Shown: positions 45,481 to 56,287 of the stretch, piece by piece
Layout: each line of letters begins with the position of its first letter
How positions within the stretch are numbered: position 1 is the stretch's first letter
Assembly: GCF_902806685.2 (NCBI RefSeq)
Contig: NC_048552.1
Span: forward strand, 10,505,662 to 10,569,661
Direction of reading: 5' to 3'
DNA from: Maniola hyperantus
Taxonomy: Eukaryota; Arthropoda; Insecta; Lepidoptera; Nymphalidae
Length of the DNA stretch: 64,000 nucleotides
Notes under the pieces: model-generated
What the model was told of the DNA's origin: nothing
What the model saw: only the letters and a program-made list of their open reading frames with translations
Databases searched by the model: none
Program-made: the position numbers and the translations under genes

Positions 45481-45728
45481 AATTTTTTTAATGATGTCAT
45501 AATTATGATAATTTATAGGTAAGTATTTAATTAACTACACATTTAGAATACAGCTATTAAATTACGAACAGACAGAGAGAGCAGGCGTTATTTTTGTACT
45601 AAAAGTGATCTTGAAATCTTTATCTCCACTCATAAATATCGGTGAAATCTTCTAAGTATGACGAACGAATTAGTAAGCGCTATTACATATTTCATTTGAG
45701 ATAAAAAAGTTCTTTGATGTAATGTAAC

Positions 45729-45776
45729 TATATTTAGAAAATGTACCTATAGAATGCAATACATTTTCTAAATATA
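45729..45776. repeat. Perfect hairpin
   Basis: tatatttagaaaatgta and tacattttctaaatata are exact reverse complements about 14 bp apart. Confidence 0.6.
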
Positions 45777-45917
45777 CTGTACTGAGATCTGAAATTAATT
45801 CCAAAACAAAATCGTAATCTAAACTGAAATTTCTCTTTCTTAGGCGGTAGGATCTGGGATGCCACCGCATTATTAGCCCAAGTAAACCCCTACCATCATA
45901 TGAATATGATGATGATG

Positions 45918-46065
45918 ACGACTAATATTCCCCTTTTCCCTCCAACTAAGCTTAAAGCTTGGCCTAGGAGTAGGTAGCACAATAGTGTACCGGGTGGAGT
46001 TTGAACCGTCGTCGACCTTTCGGATTTCAGTCCGTTCCTTTAACCGTAGAGCTATTGAGGCTCTA
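45918..46065 (-). mobile_element. tRNA-derived SINE (type A)
   Basis: The minus strand has gagcctcaatagctctacgg, a B-box-like ggttcaaactccacccggta and tcctaggccaagctttaagc. Confidence 0.7.
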
Positions 46066-46078
46066 CTCTCTAAATATT

Positions 46079-46550
46079 GTGATAGCCTAGTGGTTAGGAC
46101 GTCCGCCTTCTAATCGGAGGTCGGGGGTTCGATCCCGGCACGCACCTCTAACTTTTCGGAGTTATGTGCGTTTTAAGTAATTTTTTTTTTCGGGTTGTGC
46201 CATACATGACATAGTCTATTCCGGCGCTTCTTCTGCTTGAGGTCTTTTGACTTTACTGCTCAAGTATTAGAGGCGCCGGGATGACCTAACTAGGTCTAAC
46301 TGGTAATGTGTGGCACAGCTTTAAAAATACCTAAACTTTTTTCTTTCTTTCTTTCTTCTAATTAAATATCATTAGCTTTAACGGTGACGGAAAACATCGT
46401 GAGGAAACCTGCATGCCTGAGAGTTCTCCATTATGGTCTCAAAGGTGTGTGAAGTCTACCAATCCGCACATAGACTATGGCCAAAATCCTTCTCTTTGAG
46501 AGAAGAACCGTGCTCTGTAGTGAGCCAGCGATGGGTTGATCATGATGACG
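46079..46550 (+). mobile_element. tRNA-derived SINE (type B) interrupted by another insertion
   Basis: The best tRNA-like head in the window: gtgatagcctagtggttagg (A box) and gggggttcgatcccggcacg (B box). The SINE is cut at about 46178, resumes near 46360 (aattaaatatcattagcttt), and ends gcgatgggttgatcatgatg. The insert (46178-46360) has ccatacatgacatagtctat, ggcgccgggatgacctaact and a (ttct)n tail. Confidence 0.72.
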
Positions 46551-46772
46551 CGAGACTCTCTAACGTTATCATACAAATTAAATTAGCAACACCTGGCGGA
46601 ACTGGCCCAAAACTCCCAAACCAGTGCACAAATTAAAAGAACAATACAACCGGAAGTAGTCACCTTTCCCTCACGTCCGGTTACCGATTGGTTGAACCTT
46701 TGACCCCACCCCACCTGTGTACATACCACGTTATGTACCACTACCCTTATGTATAGAGTGATATATTTTTTT

Positions 46773-47534
46773 AGGGTTCCGTACCTTAAAAGAAATAAAG
46801 GAACCCTTTTAGGATCACTTTGTTTTCTGTCTGTCTGTCGTGTCTGTCAAGAAAACCTATAGGGAATTATGAAATTTAGTAGGTAGGTAGGTCTTATAGC
46901 ACAAGTAAATAAATAAATCTGAAAAACGTGAGTTTGTGAAAAAAAATTACTAAATCATAAATATAGATGGCGCTGTTTTTTTTATTTTTTTTTTTAATTC
47001 AGATACAAGTTAGCCCTTGACTGCAATCTCACCTGGTGGTAAGTGATGATGCAGTCTAGGATGAAAGCGGGCTAACCTGGAAGGGGTATGGCAATTTTTA
47101 TTAAACCCATACCCCTTTGGTTTCTACACGGCATCGTACCGGAACGCTAAATCGCTTGGCGGCACGGCTTTGCCGGTAGGGTGGTAACTAGCCACGGCCG
47201 AAGCCTCCCACCAGACCAGACCAGAAATTTAGAAATTATAAAATTCCAAACCCCTGCCAGGAATCGAACCCGGGACCTCCCACTATTAAGACCACAGCGC
47301 TCACCACTGCGCCAGGGAGGTCGTCAAAAACGTCGCTGTTGTAGTGTTGCACATAAAAATGTTAAAAATATAGGATCAAGTGGGGTATCATATGAAAGGT
47401 CTTAGCCTGAGCATTCTAAAACAGATTTTTATTTATTTTTATGCATCATAGTTTTTGAATTTTCGTAAAAAATGTCGAAAAAATACGACTGTAATACGGA
47501 ACCCTCGTTGCGCGAGCCTGACTCGCACTTGACT
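46773..47534 (+). repeat. Repeat D split by an inverted type-C SINE (46985-47325)
   Basis: Repeat D starts agggttccgtaccttaaaag and resumes after the SINE with atcaagtggggtatcatatg, ending ggaaccctcgttgcgcgagc. The SINE on the minus strand has acctccctggcgcagtggtg, agcgctgtggtcttaatagt and ccgggttcgattcctggcag. This gives a clear relative order of insertion. Confidence 0.75.
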
Positions 47535-47735
47535 GTTTTTTTACCCTTCGCCAGACTTATTAAGGCAGTATCGATTAACTGTCGCGGGAAAAAGAGTTGG
47601 AAAATACGAAATTGCACCTTTACCCCTCTTGGGAACGCCTTACTCCACTTGCCTCTCACATAATTATTACACCTATAGTTCCTCTCTAACTACTTAGGTA
47701 AATAAGTTGGTAGGTGTTAGGTAGCTATATTCTTT

Positions 47736-47948
47736 ACTAGCTGATGCCCGCGACTTCATCCGCGTGGAGTTAGGCTTTTTAAAAATCCCATGGGAACTCT
47801 TTGATTTTCCGAGATAATAGCCTATGTCACTCTCCAGGTCTTTATCTATATACCCATGCAAAAAATCACGTCAATTCGTTGCACCGTTGCGACGTGATTG
47901 AAGGACAAACCAACAAACAAACACACTTTCGCATTTATAATAAGGGTA
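47736..47948 (-). repeat. R1 interspersed repeat
   Basis: ctagctgatgcccgcgactt, catgggaactctttgatttt, gttgcaccgttgcgacgtga and acactttcgcatttataata. Confidence 0.75.
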
Positions 47949-47949
47949 C

Positions 47950-48612
47950 TGATTGGCCGTGCTGCTTTGTATATCCTTCGCGCGACACTTTGGAAGGCGT
48001 CATTAGAGTTGAGGATCTTTTTAAAACCTATGATTTCATCGCAAGTAAACAAATTAGTTAAGGTCTAGCAGTTAATAGGTCTAATGCAAGCTACAATAAA
48101 GCTCGCACGCGAAAGGAAATACGAATTAAAGCGAAGCACATTAATGGCGTTGCGTGGAACATCTTGCCGGATGTGGCTCGTTGGCTTGTCTTTGTTCTGT
48201 TAAATCTTTGTTGACTTACTTTTATATCAAGTAGCTATTCTTCAAGAGATGCGTTTAGCACATAGGAGAACCTCGCTAGTAGAGGGGCATTAGTGAGTGC
48301 CTGTAGTCTTATAAATAAATAAAAATATTTTTTATTCAATTAAACTTTTACCAGTATTTTTGAACCTTCAGATGCAAGGGTGCAAGATTGGGCAGGATTG
48401 CAAATACTCAAATACTTTTCTTATACATGGCATAATATAGTATATCAAATCTTTGAAAAGAGCAACCGCCGAGTTTTTTGCTGGTTCTTCTCGGTAGGAA
48501 CGGCATTTCGAACCAGAGGTAAATTACATATTATTAATTAACGATTCAAAAGTACTTGTAAAAGTTTACTTAGATAAAAATATTCTATTCTTAGACAGAT
48601 GCAGCTTCATCG
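47950..48612. other. No gene; LINE-type 3' module next to the LTR element
   Basis: 48300-48596 resembles a common lepidopteran retroelement 3' end: ccgccgagttttttgctggt, tctcggtaggaacggcattt, then aaaatattctattct. The LTR element was inserted 20 bp after it. Confidence 0.45.
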
Positions 48613-48616
48613 AGCG

Positions 48617-49545
48617 TATAAGATAAATGGTTAGAGTTGCTATTTATTTCTTGAAATTGCTACTAAACTCTTTAGATTTTGCTTAAGAATTAATTCTAAA
48701 CCATTGACATTTTATTTGTAAACAGAGGCACGTCAAAATGATAGACAAAATACTACAGACGTAACAGATAATATATAGCAGCTAATCCAAAGGTCTTACA
48801 TGGTGAAATTGATTTTATTATATTTTAGAAGTAAAGTAATTGTAGATTTAAATAGAGTATAATGTGGAATTTTGAAGTGTATAAATTTAAAACTAAAGTT
48901 TAATCTCTATTGTCGACTCTATTGAATTTGAGTTTTATATGGTATCATTATACTTATGGAAAGGGTAGCCAAAGGGCTATAAATGGCTCTGCTTTGACGG
49001 TAGACATCATTAATTTTCCTATTTTTAATAAGAAGCTGTGACATACCTACAGGTACGAATATTGTTGATTTTATATTTCTATTGTTATACTATGTATGTT
49101 GTTTTATGTGTTGGTTAATGTGTAATTTGTTATACATCTGGTATTCCTTTGTAATAGTTTATGCTAATACCCTATGTGGGTTGGATATGTTATGGTAATA
49201 CCTACCATAGTTGTATCTATTTTTCAATAATTGTGAATAGACACCGCCGAGTTTTTTCTTGCCAGTTCTTTCTCTCGGTAGATATGCTTTTTCGAACTGG
49301 CGGTAGATTTTTCTTAAAGGAAATAATAAATTATTTAATGATAAAGCAATAAGTAATGGTAAAGATAAACTTTGATTTGGAGGGAGTTTTTCCCTGAATA
49401 AAACAGTTTATTTCCTTATACAATCTTTTATTTTGTCTCCTACCTACAACCACGCCCTAGCTTATTGATAACGAACTAAGGTTTAGACTCTCAGTAGGTT
49501 GATTCCTGACTCTATTGTCTCTATACTTCTGAGGCTAATCTAGCA
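48617..49545. repeat. Left long terminal repeat
   Basis: 929 bp. Same length and apparently same sequence as 55355-56283. Contains a module (ccgccgagttttttcttgcc ... ctcggtagatatgctttttc) similar to the LINE-type 3' module at 48465-48530. Confidence 0.88.
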
Positions 49546-50374
49546 TCAGAAGTGGGATACGATATGGCTGAATTGTGCCTTTTCTAATGCAGTTTGTACA
49601 AGTTTCAGAAATACCGGCGAATTCGGATGGCTTTGTGAAAAGCCATCAAAGATGTTCCAACAGGCGTTGTGATGACTGACGTCCACGAGAGGTACCACAA
49701 TGGACATTGGATACTCTAAATCTGGAAATCTTAATATGAAAATATGGTATGAAAAAAAAAGTGAAAGTGAATTAAAACTTTTTTGCAAGACAATTTTTCA
49801 GGCAGGTAGGCCTTAGAAAGTTTTATTGCGTAATCATGGACCTATTAATACTCTGTGTAATGTAGTAACACAGTTTCATAGTACCTGTCGTCATTTTATT
49901 TGTTTTAAAACTAATTGTATTATAGAAATAAAGATGTGGGTACTAAATAAATAAAATTTTTGCGGGTAATTTTGTGTTCAGTATAGATGTTCTGTTTCAA
50001 TGACTCAGATTAATGTTTGAAGGTGTTTAATCGCATGATGTCCCAGCTAGTAACACAAATCGATATTACGTAAATTAATGTTAAAAATTTGCAGGTAGTT
50101 AGTTGGTATGAAATTTTTATTAAATGATCATACGATAAAATGTGGTTAAATGTCAGACTGACCGAGCGGTGAAAAACTAAAGCAAGTTTGTCAGTAAATA
50201 TTTACTGATGGTTAATTTGTGTTCTATTTTAATTTCCGTCTGACGTCTAGCCGTATATTTGTAATTTATATGATAGTGATATTGTTGACATTGAATCATT
50301 GAATATTGTTTTACGAGTGATGAGTCATCTTACTTTTTTTTTTTAGTTATGTTCTTGAGGCATTTCCTATGTAA

Positions 50375-50412
50375 GTACTTCGAGAACGAAGTACTTTTCA
50401 GGTTGGCCGAAT
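50375..50412. repeat. Internal copy of the pre-3'-LTR stem-loop motif
   Basis: acttcgagaacgaagt followed by acttttcaggttggccgaat resembles the 36 bp just before the right LTR (gcttcgagaacgaagcaatt then gtcagtttggccg). This suggests a relic of a second 3' end inside the element. Confidence 0.5.
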
Positions 50413-51289
50413 AGATGTATATAATTTATTTATGTGTTACATAATGACAGAAAGAAAAGAAGGAAAAAAAAGAACCAAAAAAAAAAAAGAAAAAAAAAAA
50501 AATTTTTTTGTTGTAATTTTGTTTCAAATTAAGAACAATACAGAAATACATATTGCATCATTCGTTAAATATTGATGATTCATTGATCAGAAACGCGATT
50601 AGCGTGGCCATTTTTGTAAATTTGCTATTGACTTTGCATCGGAGTTCTCACTCGCGAAACGTAGAGATGAAAGATTTGAGATACCTACCTACAATAATTA
50701 AGAAATTTTGTTGGAGTTTATTTTTGTAGTTTTTATATAAGGATAGGTTAGGCTGCTGATGTCTTATCCTGTTGCTATGCCGCTAAGTCTAGTAGCTACT
50801 GATTGTTTGATGTCATTGTTTTTTTATAAATACCCACCGTTATGTAATGTGATGTAATGGAGCTGCCAATCCACACTTGGCCAGCGTGGTGGACTATGGT
50901 TAAACCTGAAACTTAAATTTAGAATATTGGAATTTAGAGATTATTGACTACCCACTTGTGTTTAATATTTTTTAATGCCGTATTTTGTTGTTTTGTTTGA
51001 ATAATACTTTTGATTTTTTGACGTTTTTGATGTTTGAAGTGTTTAACTATTTTTGATATTGATTACTTCTTTGACGATCTTTTTAATGTAAATTATTTTT
51101 GTGGTATTTTTTGACATTTTAGTTTTTGATACCTACCTTTATGTTTTTATTTACGATCTTTTTGGATTTTTATATTTTATTGTGGAAAAATGTTTTGGTA
51201 TTTATTTAAAAAGGAAGGTTGTTGGCACATCATTGGATGTGGGAAGCAACAAATGTTTTTGTATAGTCCAAGGCCTGAATTCCTCTGTC

Positions 51290-51500
51290 GCTGACGTCGG
51301 TCGCGTACGTCGGTCGCGCGTACGAATATACGTTGTGTTATATATAGCACCACACTGTGACGCTGACATCAGCGGCGCGCGAGTTGCTACGCGCCGCGTA
51401 TGGCGCGCGTCGGTCTCGCTCGTCAGCGCCGCGTACGTCGGTCGACTGACGCGCTATAGCACGCTATGAGCGTCCTCACTCTGTTCCCGACCGTCGGCTA
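51290..51500. promoter_or_regulatory. Subterminal repeated motifs of the Harbinger element
   Basis: gtcggtcgcgtacgtcggtc near 51298 and gcgtacgtcggtcgactga near 51432, with related cgcgactgacggtacgcgac near the right end (about 54377-54400). Candidates for transposase or MADF-protein binding. Confidence 0.45.
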
Positions 51501-51527
51501 AATGGTACGCGCGCGCGTACAGTCGCC

Positions 51528-53859
51528 ATGAATATTGATACCGAACGTGTGATTGCCGAGGTGCGCCTACGTCCTGCATTGTGGGATTTATCTAATGAAC
51601 TGTACAAAGATCGCGATGCCAGAGCAAAATTTTGGTTACAAGTTTTTGAAGCACTGTTTCCGGATTACAATAATGAGGGCGATGATAAAAAAAAGGAGAT
51701 CGGTAAGTAAAAGATAATGTGTTTATAATAATTTTATCAGATATACATGTGGAATGCGGGTGGAGTAGCGGGAAGGGAAACATAATTTTTTGTCTTATTC
51801 TACCCCGCGTCCCCCAACGTCTTACATTTTACGGGACAGTCGCGCACGAAGTTGCTCCACTATAACTGGCTTATGCTATATCAGGGTTCAAAGGTTCATG
51901 AAAAATACACACAAACACTAATTGTACCTACACGTTTAATAATGTCCATACACAAAAGTTTTATGTAGAAACTACAATTTAAAACAAGATACCACACGAA
52001 TTACAATAAAATCTGTCGTTGCAATCCCAAATCCCAAACACATCCCACGCAATTAGCGTGAGATGTGTAGATGCAATTTCTTAGTAAATATACTGGTTTT
52101 GCCATGGCAGAGAACCTTCCGGTGAAATAAAGTAGTTAGCGAATAAGTCTCTTAAAGTATCGCCTGTCCGATTCATAATGTTATAGCTGCTTAGAGAAAC
52201 ATTTTCTAAACCAACAATTGACATAGTATCAATAACATCATATTCATCACGTACTCTTATAAAGTTATGTAATACACAACATGCTTTGACTATTTTGATG
52301 CTGTTAATCAATGAAGTCCTCATAGGCCTGTGAAATACTTCAAATTTATTAGACATAATACCAAAAGTAGATTCTATGTAGCGTCTTGCCCTACTAAGGC
52401 GGTAGTTGAATATTTTTTTCTTGTGAGTCATATTACTACGAGCGTATGGTCTTAAAATATGACGTGATATTCCAAACGCTGCATCCCCTACAATCATGTA
52501 AGGAAACGGTGTCCGGCTGTTATCTACTTGTCTCGGTTCTGGTAGGTTTATTTCGCCGCTTTGTAATTTTGCATACAAGTTACTGTCCCTAAATATTATT
52601 GAGTCAGAATCTGTTCCACAAGCACCCACATTAATATACTTAAAACAGTAATTAGCGTCACACATAGCCAACAGAACGATTGAATAATATTTTTTATAAT
52701 TACTGAATAAACTTCCACTGAATGCAGGGCAAATAATACGGACGTGCTTGCCATCTATCGCTCCAACACAATTTGGAAAATTTGCTCGTGATTCGAAACC
52801 CTCAGCGATTCTCAGCCAATCTTCATGTGACGAAGGTAGTCTTAAAGTTTCGTCGTGCAGAACATCCCAAATTTTTGTACACACTTCTGTAACGATTTTG
52901 CCAATAGTTGATTCTCCAAGCCGATAGTGGTAATGTAGATCTATGTAGGTATTGCCGGTCGCAAGGAATCTGTAAAATGTAATATGTATTAATTTTACTC
53001 TTTTTTCTTATTTTTTATTGTTTCAGAAAAAATTGTGCAGCAACGATGGAAGACTGCAAGAGATGCATATATGCGTTGCAAAAATGTCTTAAAAAATACT
53101 CCCTCAGGATCAGGTGGAAGTAAAAAAAAGGTGTATATATATTTTGAAGATATGAAATTTCTTGATAAAAAACACCAAGCTGAAGTTGAGGACTCCATCG
53201 GAAGTAATCAGGCTACACCGAGCGCAAGTAATCAGGATACCCAAAGCATATCTTATCAAGACGTGCCAAGTACGTCCAGTCAGGACATACCAAGGAGCAC
53301 AGGACTTGAAGTAAATACAGAATTACAGAAAAGTGTTGCTCAAGAAAATTCTACAGACTCTGATTTTCGTAATAAACATTCTAATAAAAATCAGCGAAAA
53401 AGAAAACAGACCGACACTGATGAATTCGATAAAGAGATGCTAATGATGTTCAAAGATAATGCCAAACTTTTTAAAAATGATGACATGAATTTTTTCATGT
53501 CTCTCCTGCCAATAACAGAAAAGTTTACAACGCATCAAAAATTGATTTTCCGTACAGAAATGCTCAAAAAAGCAATGGAAATTAGTAATATACACAATCC
53601 ATATGAAATAACCAGTAGACCGAATTCTTCAGATTCGTATTTTTCTCCACAGTCTGAATCGATTTTACACAGTCAAGATCCGATCAACGTACAGGAATAT
53701 GAAACTTTCCCTGATATATCAAATACCGTTTCACAAGAATGTGTGATGTACGAAGTACGTCCCACTACTTCTTATACATCAAACTCCGGATCCCAAATTA
53801 TTTCTCAAGGATACCAAACCATCCATGGCATTACTAGGAAAGCCAACGAAGACAAGTAA
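51528..53859 (+). CDS. Harbinger MADF/BESS (Myb/SANT-like) DNA-binding protein
   Basis: The accessory protein of PIF/Harbinger elements. By family knowledge it binds DNA and brings the transposase into the nucleus. Two exons, 51528-51702 and 53027-53859, with donor cg|gtaagt and acceptor tttcag|aa; phases join to give 335 residues. A MADF domain spans about residues 8-90 (RLRPALWDLSNELYKD, FWLQVFEALFPDY, then across the junction EKIVQQRWKTARDAYMRC, VYIYFEDMKFLDK). A Ser/Gln-rich linker follows. A BESS-like segment is near residues 200-235 (NFFMSLLPITEKFTTHQKL). An AATAAA lies at 53877-53882. The 1324-bp intron contains the whole second exon of the transposase in antisense. Confidence 0.88.
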
Positions 53860-54283
53860 AATGTGTCCTTCAACAAAATAAATAACTACTTATTATTTTT
53901 TACAAAAAATAATAAAAAGGTTATATAAAAATGTGTTGTTTTCTTTCTTATTATTATATTCCAATGATAGATTGATATAATGTAACTCACCTCAATGTAA
54001 CAGCAAGTCGTTCCACTGGAGGTATAATTTCTCGATATATGGAGCAGTGTTTCAGGTGATTTTCTAACTTTGATAACAGTTCATCAAAAGTTTTTACTCT
54101 CATTCTAAAATAATTAAAGAACTTTTCCTCGTCCTGACGTAGCTTTTCAAATAATGTAGAAAATTCACCATTCGTCACCCTATCAGCAACAATTGGGTGA
54201 ATGTGATATCTTTTTCTACATTGACGCCGTCTCCGCTTGCGTAAGTATGTTGCAGCAACTAAACAATTTATAAACGGGTTCAT
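52081..54283 (-). CDS. PIF/Harbinger DDE transposase
   Basis: Catalyses excision and insertion of the element. Two minus-strand exons, 54283-53991 and 52969-52081, with donor ttgag|gtgagt and acceptor tttacag|attcc. The junction restores VTLRFLATGNTYIDLHYHYR and the total is 393 residues, normal for the family. Features are a basic N-terminal stretch (RKRRRRQCRKRY), a helix-turn-helix-like region ending LGESTIGKIV, then the DDE_Tnp_4 core: Asp170 in AIDGKHVRI, Asp260 in VGDAAFGIS and Glu297 in RARRYIESTFGIM. A late HNFIR motif is also present. All catalytic residues are intact and there is no stop or frameshift, so the element may be active. Its 1021-bp intron holds the second exon of the MADF gene. 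Confidence 0.93.
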
Positions 54284-54904
54284 AATTATCCCAAATCCAC
54301 TTGGAGACGCCTGTACCGTGGAGCGGTCGGTATCGCACTACGGATGTTTTCATTGGCGCTGATGGCCAGCGCGCTACGCGACTGACGGTACGCGACCGAC
54401 GTCAGCGACAGAGGAATTCAGGCCCAAGGACTGATTGCAGATAGACAAAAAGAGATTGAATAGAAAATATTTTTGAAAGTAAATACCTAACGATAATTAG
54501 ATAAGTTTACTCTTTGATTATTTTTACTTCTTCTAACATAGTAGTTAGTTTTGTTTTGATATATCTTACATATAATTACTTTTTATATACCTACCCTTTG
54601 TTTTTGACTTTGGTACTTTAGGAGTAAGAGTCGATGGTATTTTATTATTTTTTTTGCAAAATTACTAACTTGAAATTGAAAAAAAGTTCTTATGATTTAA
54701 CTTATTTTGAAATATTAATATTTTTGTAACTTTTTCATTTTGATGGTTCTTTTTTATGAAACATATTATTTTAAATTCTGATAATTTACAATTTGTTCAG
54801 TTGCAATTTTTCTTTGTTTAATATTCATCTCTATATTTTATTGGAATTTATTTAAAACTTTGATCAAATGTTCGATCAATGGAAAAATTGTATAGTGATA
54901 TATG

Positions 54905-55115
54905 GATCAAAACCAATGGTGTTAAGGGACAATTTTATGATGGTTTACGATGTTGCCTTAAACCAATGGTGTTGAAGGATATTTTGTAGATGATACTTTA
55001 AAACGTTGGAACCAACGGTGTTGAAAAGTATTTTTATAATATCGCTTTAATACCAGTGGTGTTAAAAATATTTTTTGATATTGGTTTAAAACCAATGGGG
55101 TTAAAGGATATCTTG
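54905..55115. repeat. Degenerate ~50-bp tandem repeat inside the LTR element
   Basis: Five units of aaaccaatggtgttgaagga followed by tattttrtagatgat-like sequence, at about 54909, 54960, 55010, 55051 and 55086. Confidence 0.65.
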
Positions 55116-55354
55116 TTTGGAAACATTTATGTGCTGTGGCGAGAAAAATATTTCTTGTATTTTTGAGAGTAAACTGTGTGGTAATTTTGTATGTCACACA
55201 CATGTTTAAAATGTTTTTTTAAATTTTGTTGGAAGCCACAGACATGTTGTTTGAAAAAAAAAAAAAAATGTTTTGATGTTGTTAAAAATTTACTTTACGA
55301 ATTGTTTGTTTTTATTTTGTTGCTTCGAGAACGAAGCAATTGTCAGTTTGGCCG

Positions 55355-56283
55355 TATAAGATAAATGGTTAGAGTTGCTATTTATTTCTTGAAATTGCTA
55401 CTAAACTCTTTAGATTTTGCTTAAGAATTAATTCTAAACCATTGACATTTTATTTGTAAACAGAGGCACGTCAAAATGATAGACAAAATACTACAGACGT
55501 AACAGATAATATATAGCAGCTAATCCAAAGGTCTTACATGGTGAAATTGATTTTATTATATTTTAGAAGTAAAGTAATTGTAGATTTAAATAGAGTATAA
55601 TGTGGAATTTTGAAGTGTATAAATTTAAAACTAAAGTTTAATCTCTATTGTCGACTCTATTGAATTTGAGTTTTATATGGTATCATTATACTTATGGAAA
55701 GGGTAGCCAAAGGGCTATAAATGGCTCTGCTTTGACGGTAGACATCATTAATTTTCCTATTTTTAATAAGAAGCTGTGACATACCTACAGGTACGAATAT
55801 TGTTGATTTTATATTTCTATTGTTATACTATGTATGTTGTTTTATGTGTTGGTTAATGTGTAATTTGTTATACATCTGGTATTCCTTTGTAATAGTTTAT
55901 GCTAATACCCTATGTGGGTTGGATATGTTATGGTAATACCTACCATAGTTGTATCTATTTTTCAATAATTGTGAATAGACACCGCCGAGTTTTTTCTTGC
56001 CAGTTCTTTCTCTCGGTAGATATGCTTTTTCGAACTGGCGGTAGATTTTTCTTAAAGGAAATAATAAATTATTTAATGATAAAGCAATAAGTAATGGTAA
56101 AGATAAACTTTGATTTGGAGGGAGTTTTTCCCTGAATAAAACAGTTTATTTCCTTATACAATCTTTTATTTTGTCTCCTACCTACAACCACGCCCTAGCT
56201 TATTGATAACGAACTAAGGTTTAGACTCTCAGTAGGTTGATTCCTGACTCTATTGTCTCTATACTTCTGAGGCTAATCTAGCA
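55355..56283. repeat. Right long terminal repeat
   Basis: 929 bp, matches 48617-49545 on reading. Preceded by a stem-loop (cttcgagaacgaag) and followed by target duplication AGCG. Confidence 0.88.
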
Positions 56284-56287
56284 AGCG

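Larger units (their letters stand above)
51269..54427. mobile_element. Complete PIF/Harbinger DNA transposon
   Basis: 51272-54424 (3153 bp) is bounded by a perfect 37-bp terminal inverted repeat starting ggcctgaattcctctgtcgc, with CAA target duplications at 51269-51271 and 54425-54427. It encodes both proteins the superfamily needs, a DDE transposase on the minus strand and a MADF (Myb/SANT-like) protein on the plus strand. Both frames are unbroken and spliceable. Subterminal regions are rich in cgtacgtcggtcg motifs. It sits inside the LTR element, so it is the younger insertion. Confidence 0.93.
48613..56287. mobile_element. Young non-autonomous LTR retroelement with 4-bp target duplication
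   Basis: Two direct repeats of exactly 929 bp (48617-49545 and 55355-56283) look identical on reading. Both start tataagataaatggttagag and end gaggctaatctagca. AGCG flanks the pair at 48613-48616 and 56284-56287. The internal region (49546-55354) holds no gag, protease or reverse-transcriptase frame. After removing the Harbinger insertion only about 2.65 kb of AT-rich noncoding sequence remains, so the element must have been moved in trans (a LARD-like arrangement). I could not assign a primer-binding site with confidence; tcagaagtgggatacgat follows the left LTR directly. The LTR ends are not TG...CA, so boundaries rest on the target duplication. Confidence 0.85.

Noticed and set aside
46079..46150. 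Possible tRNA gene
   Set aside because: The best A/B-box pair in the window, but it is the head of a type-B SINE and the acceptor stem does not close convincingly.
49161..49352. 63-codon open frame present in both LTRs
   Set aside because: Identical only because the LTRs are identical. No start context, domain or expression evidence.
50447..50512. A-rich tract as the tail of a separate retroelement
   Set aside because: No coding or repeat sequence upstream ends there and no flanking duplication is visible, so low-complexity DNA is the simpler reading.
51101..51469. 122-codon open frame crossing the left Harbinger end
   Set aside because: It spans the junction of two mobile elements, so it cannot be an evolved gene.
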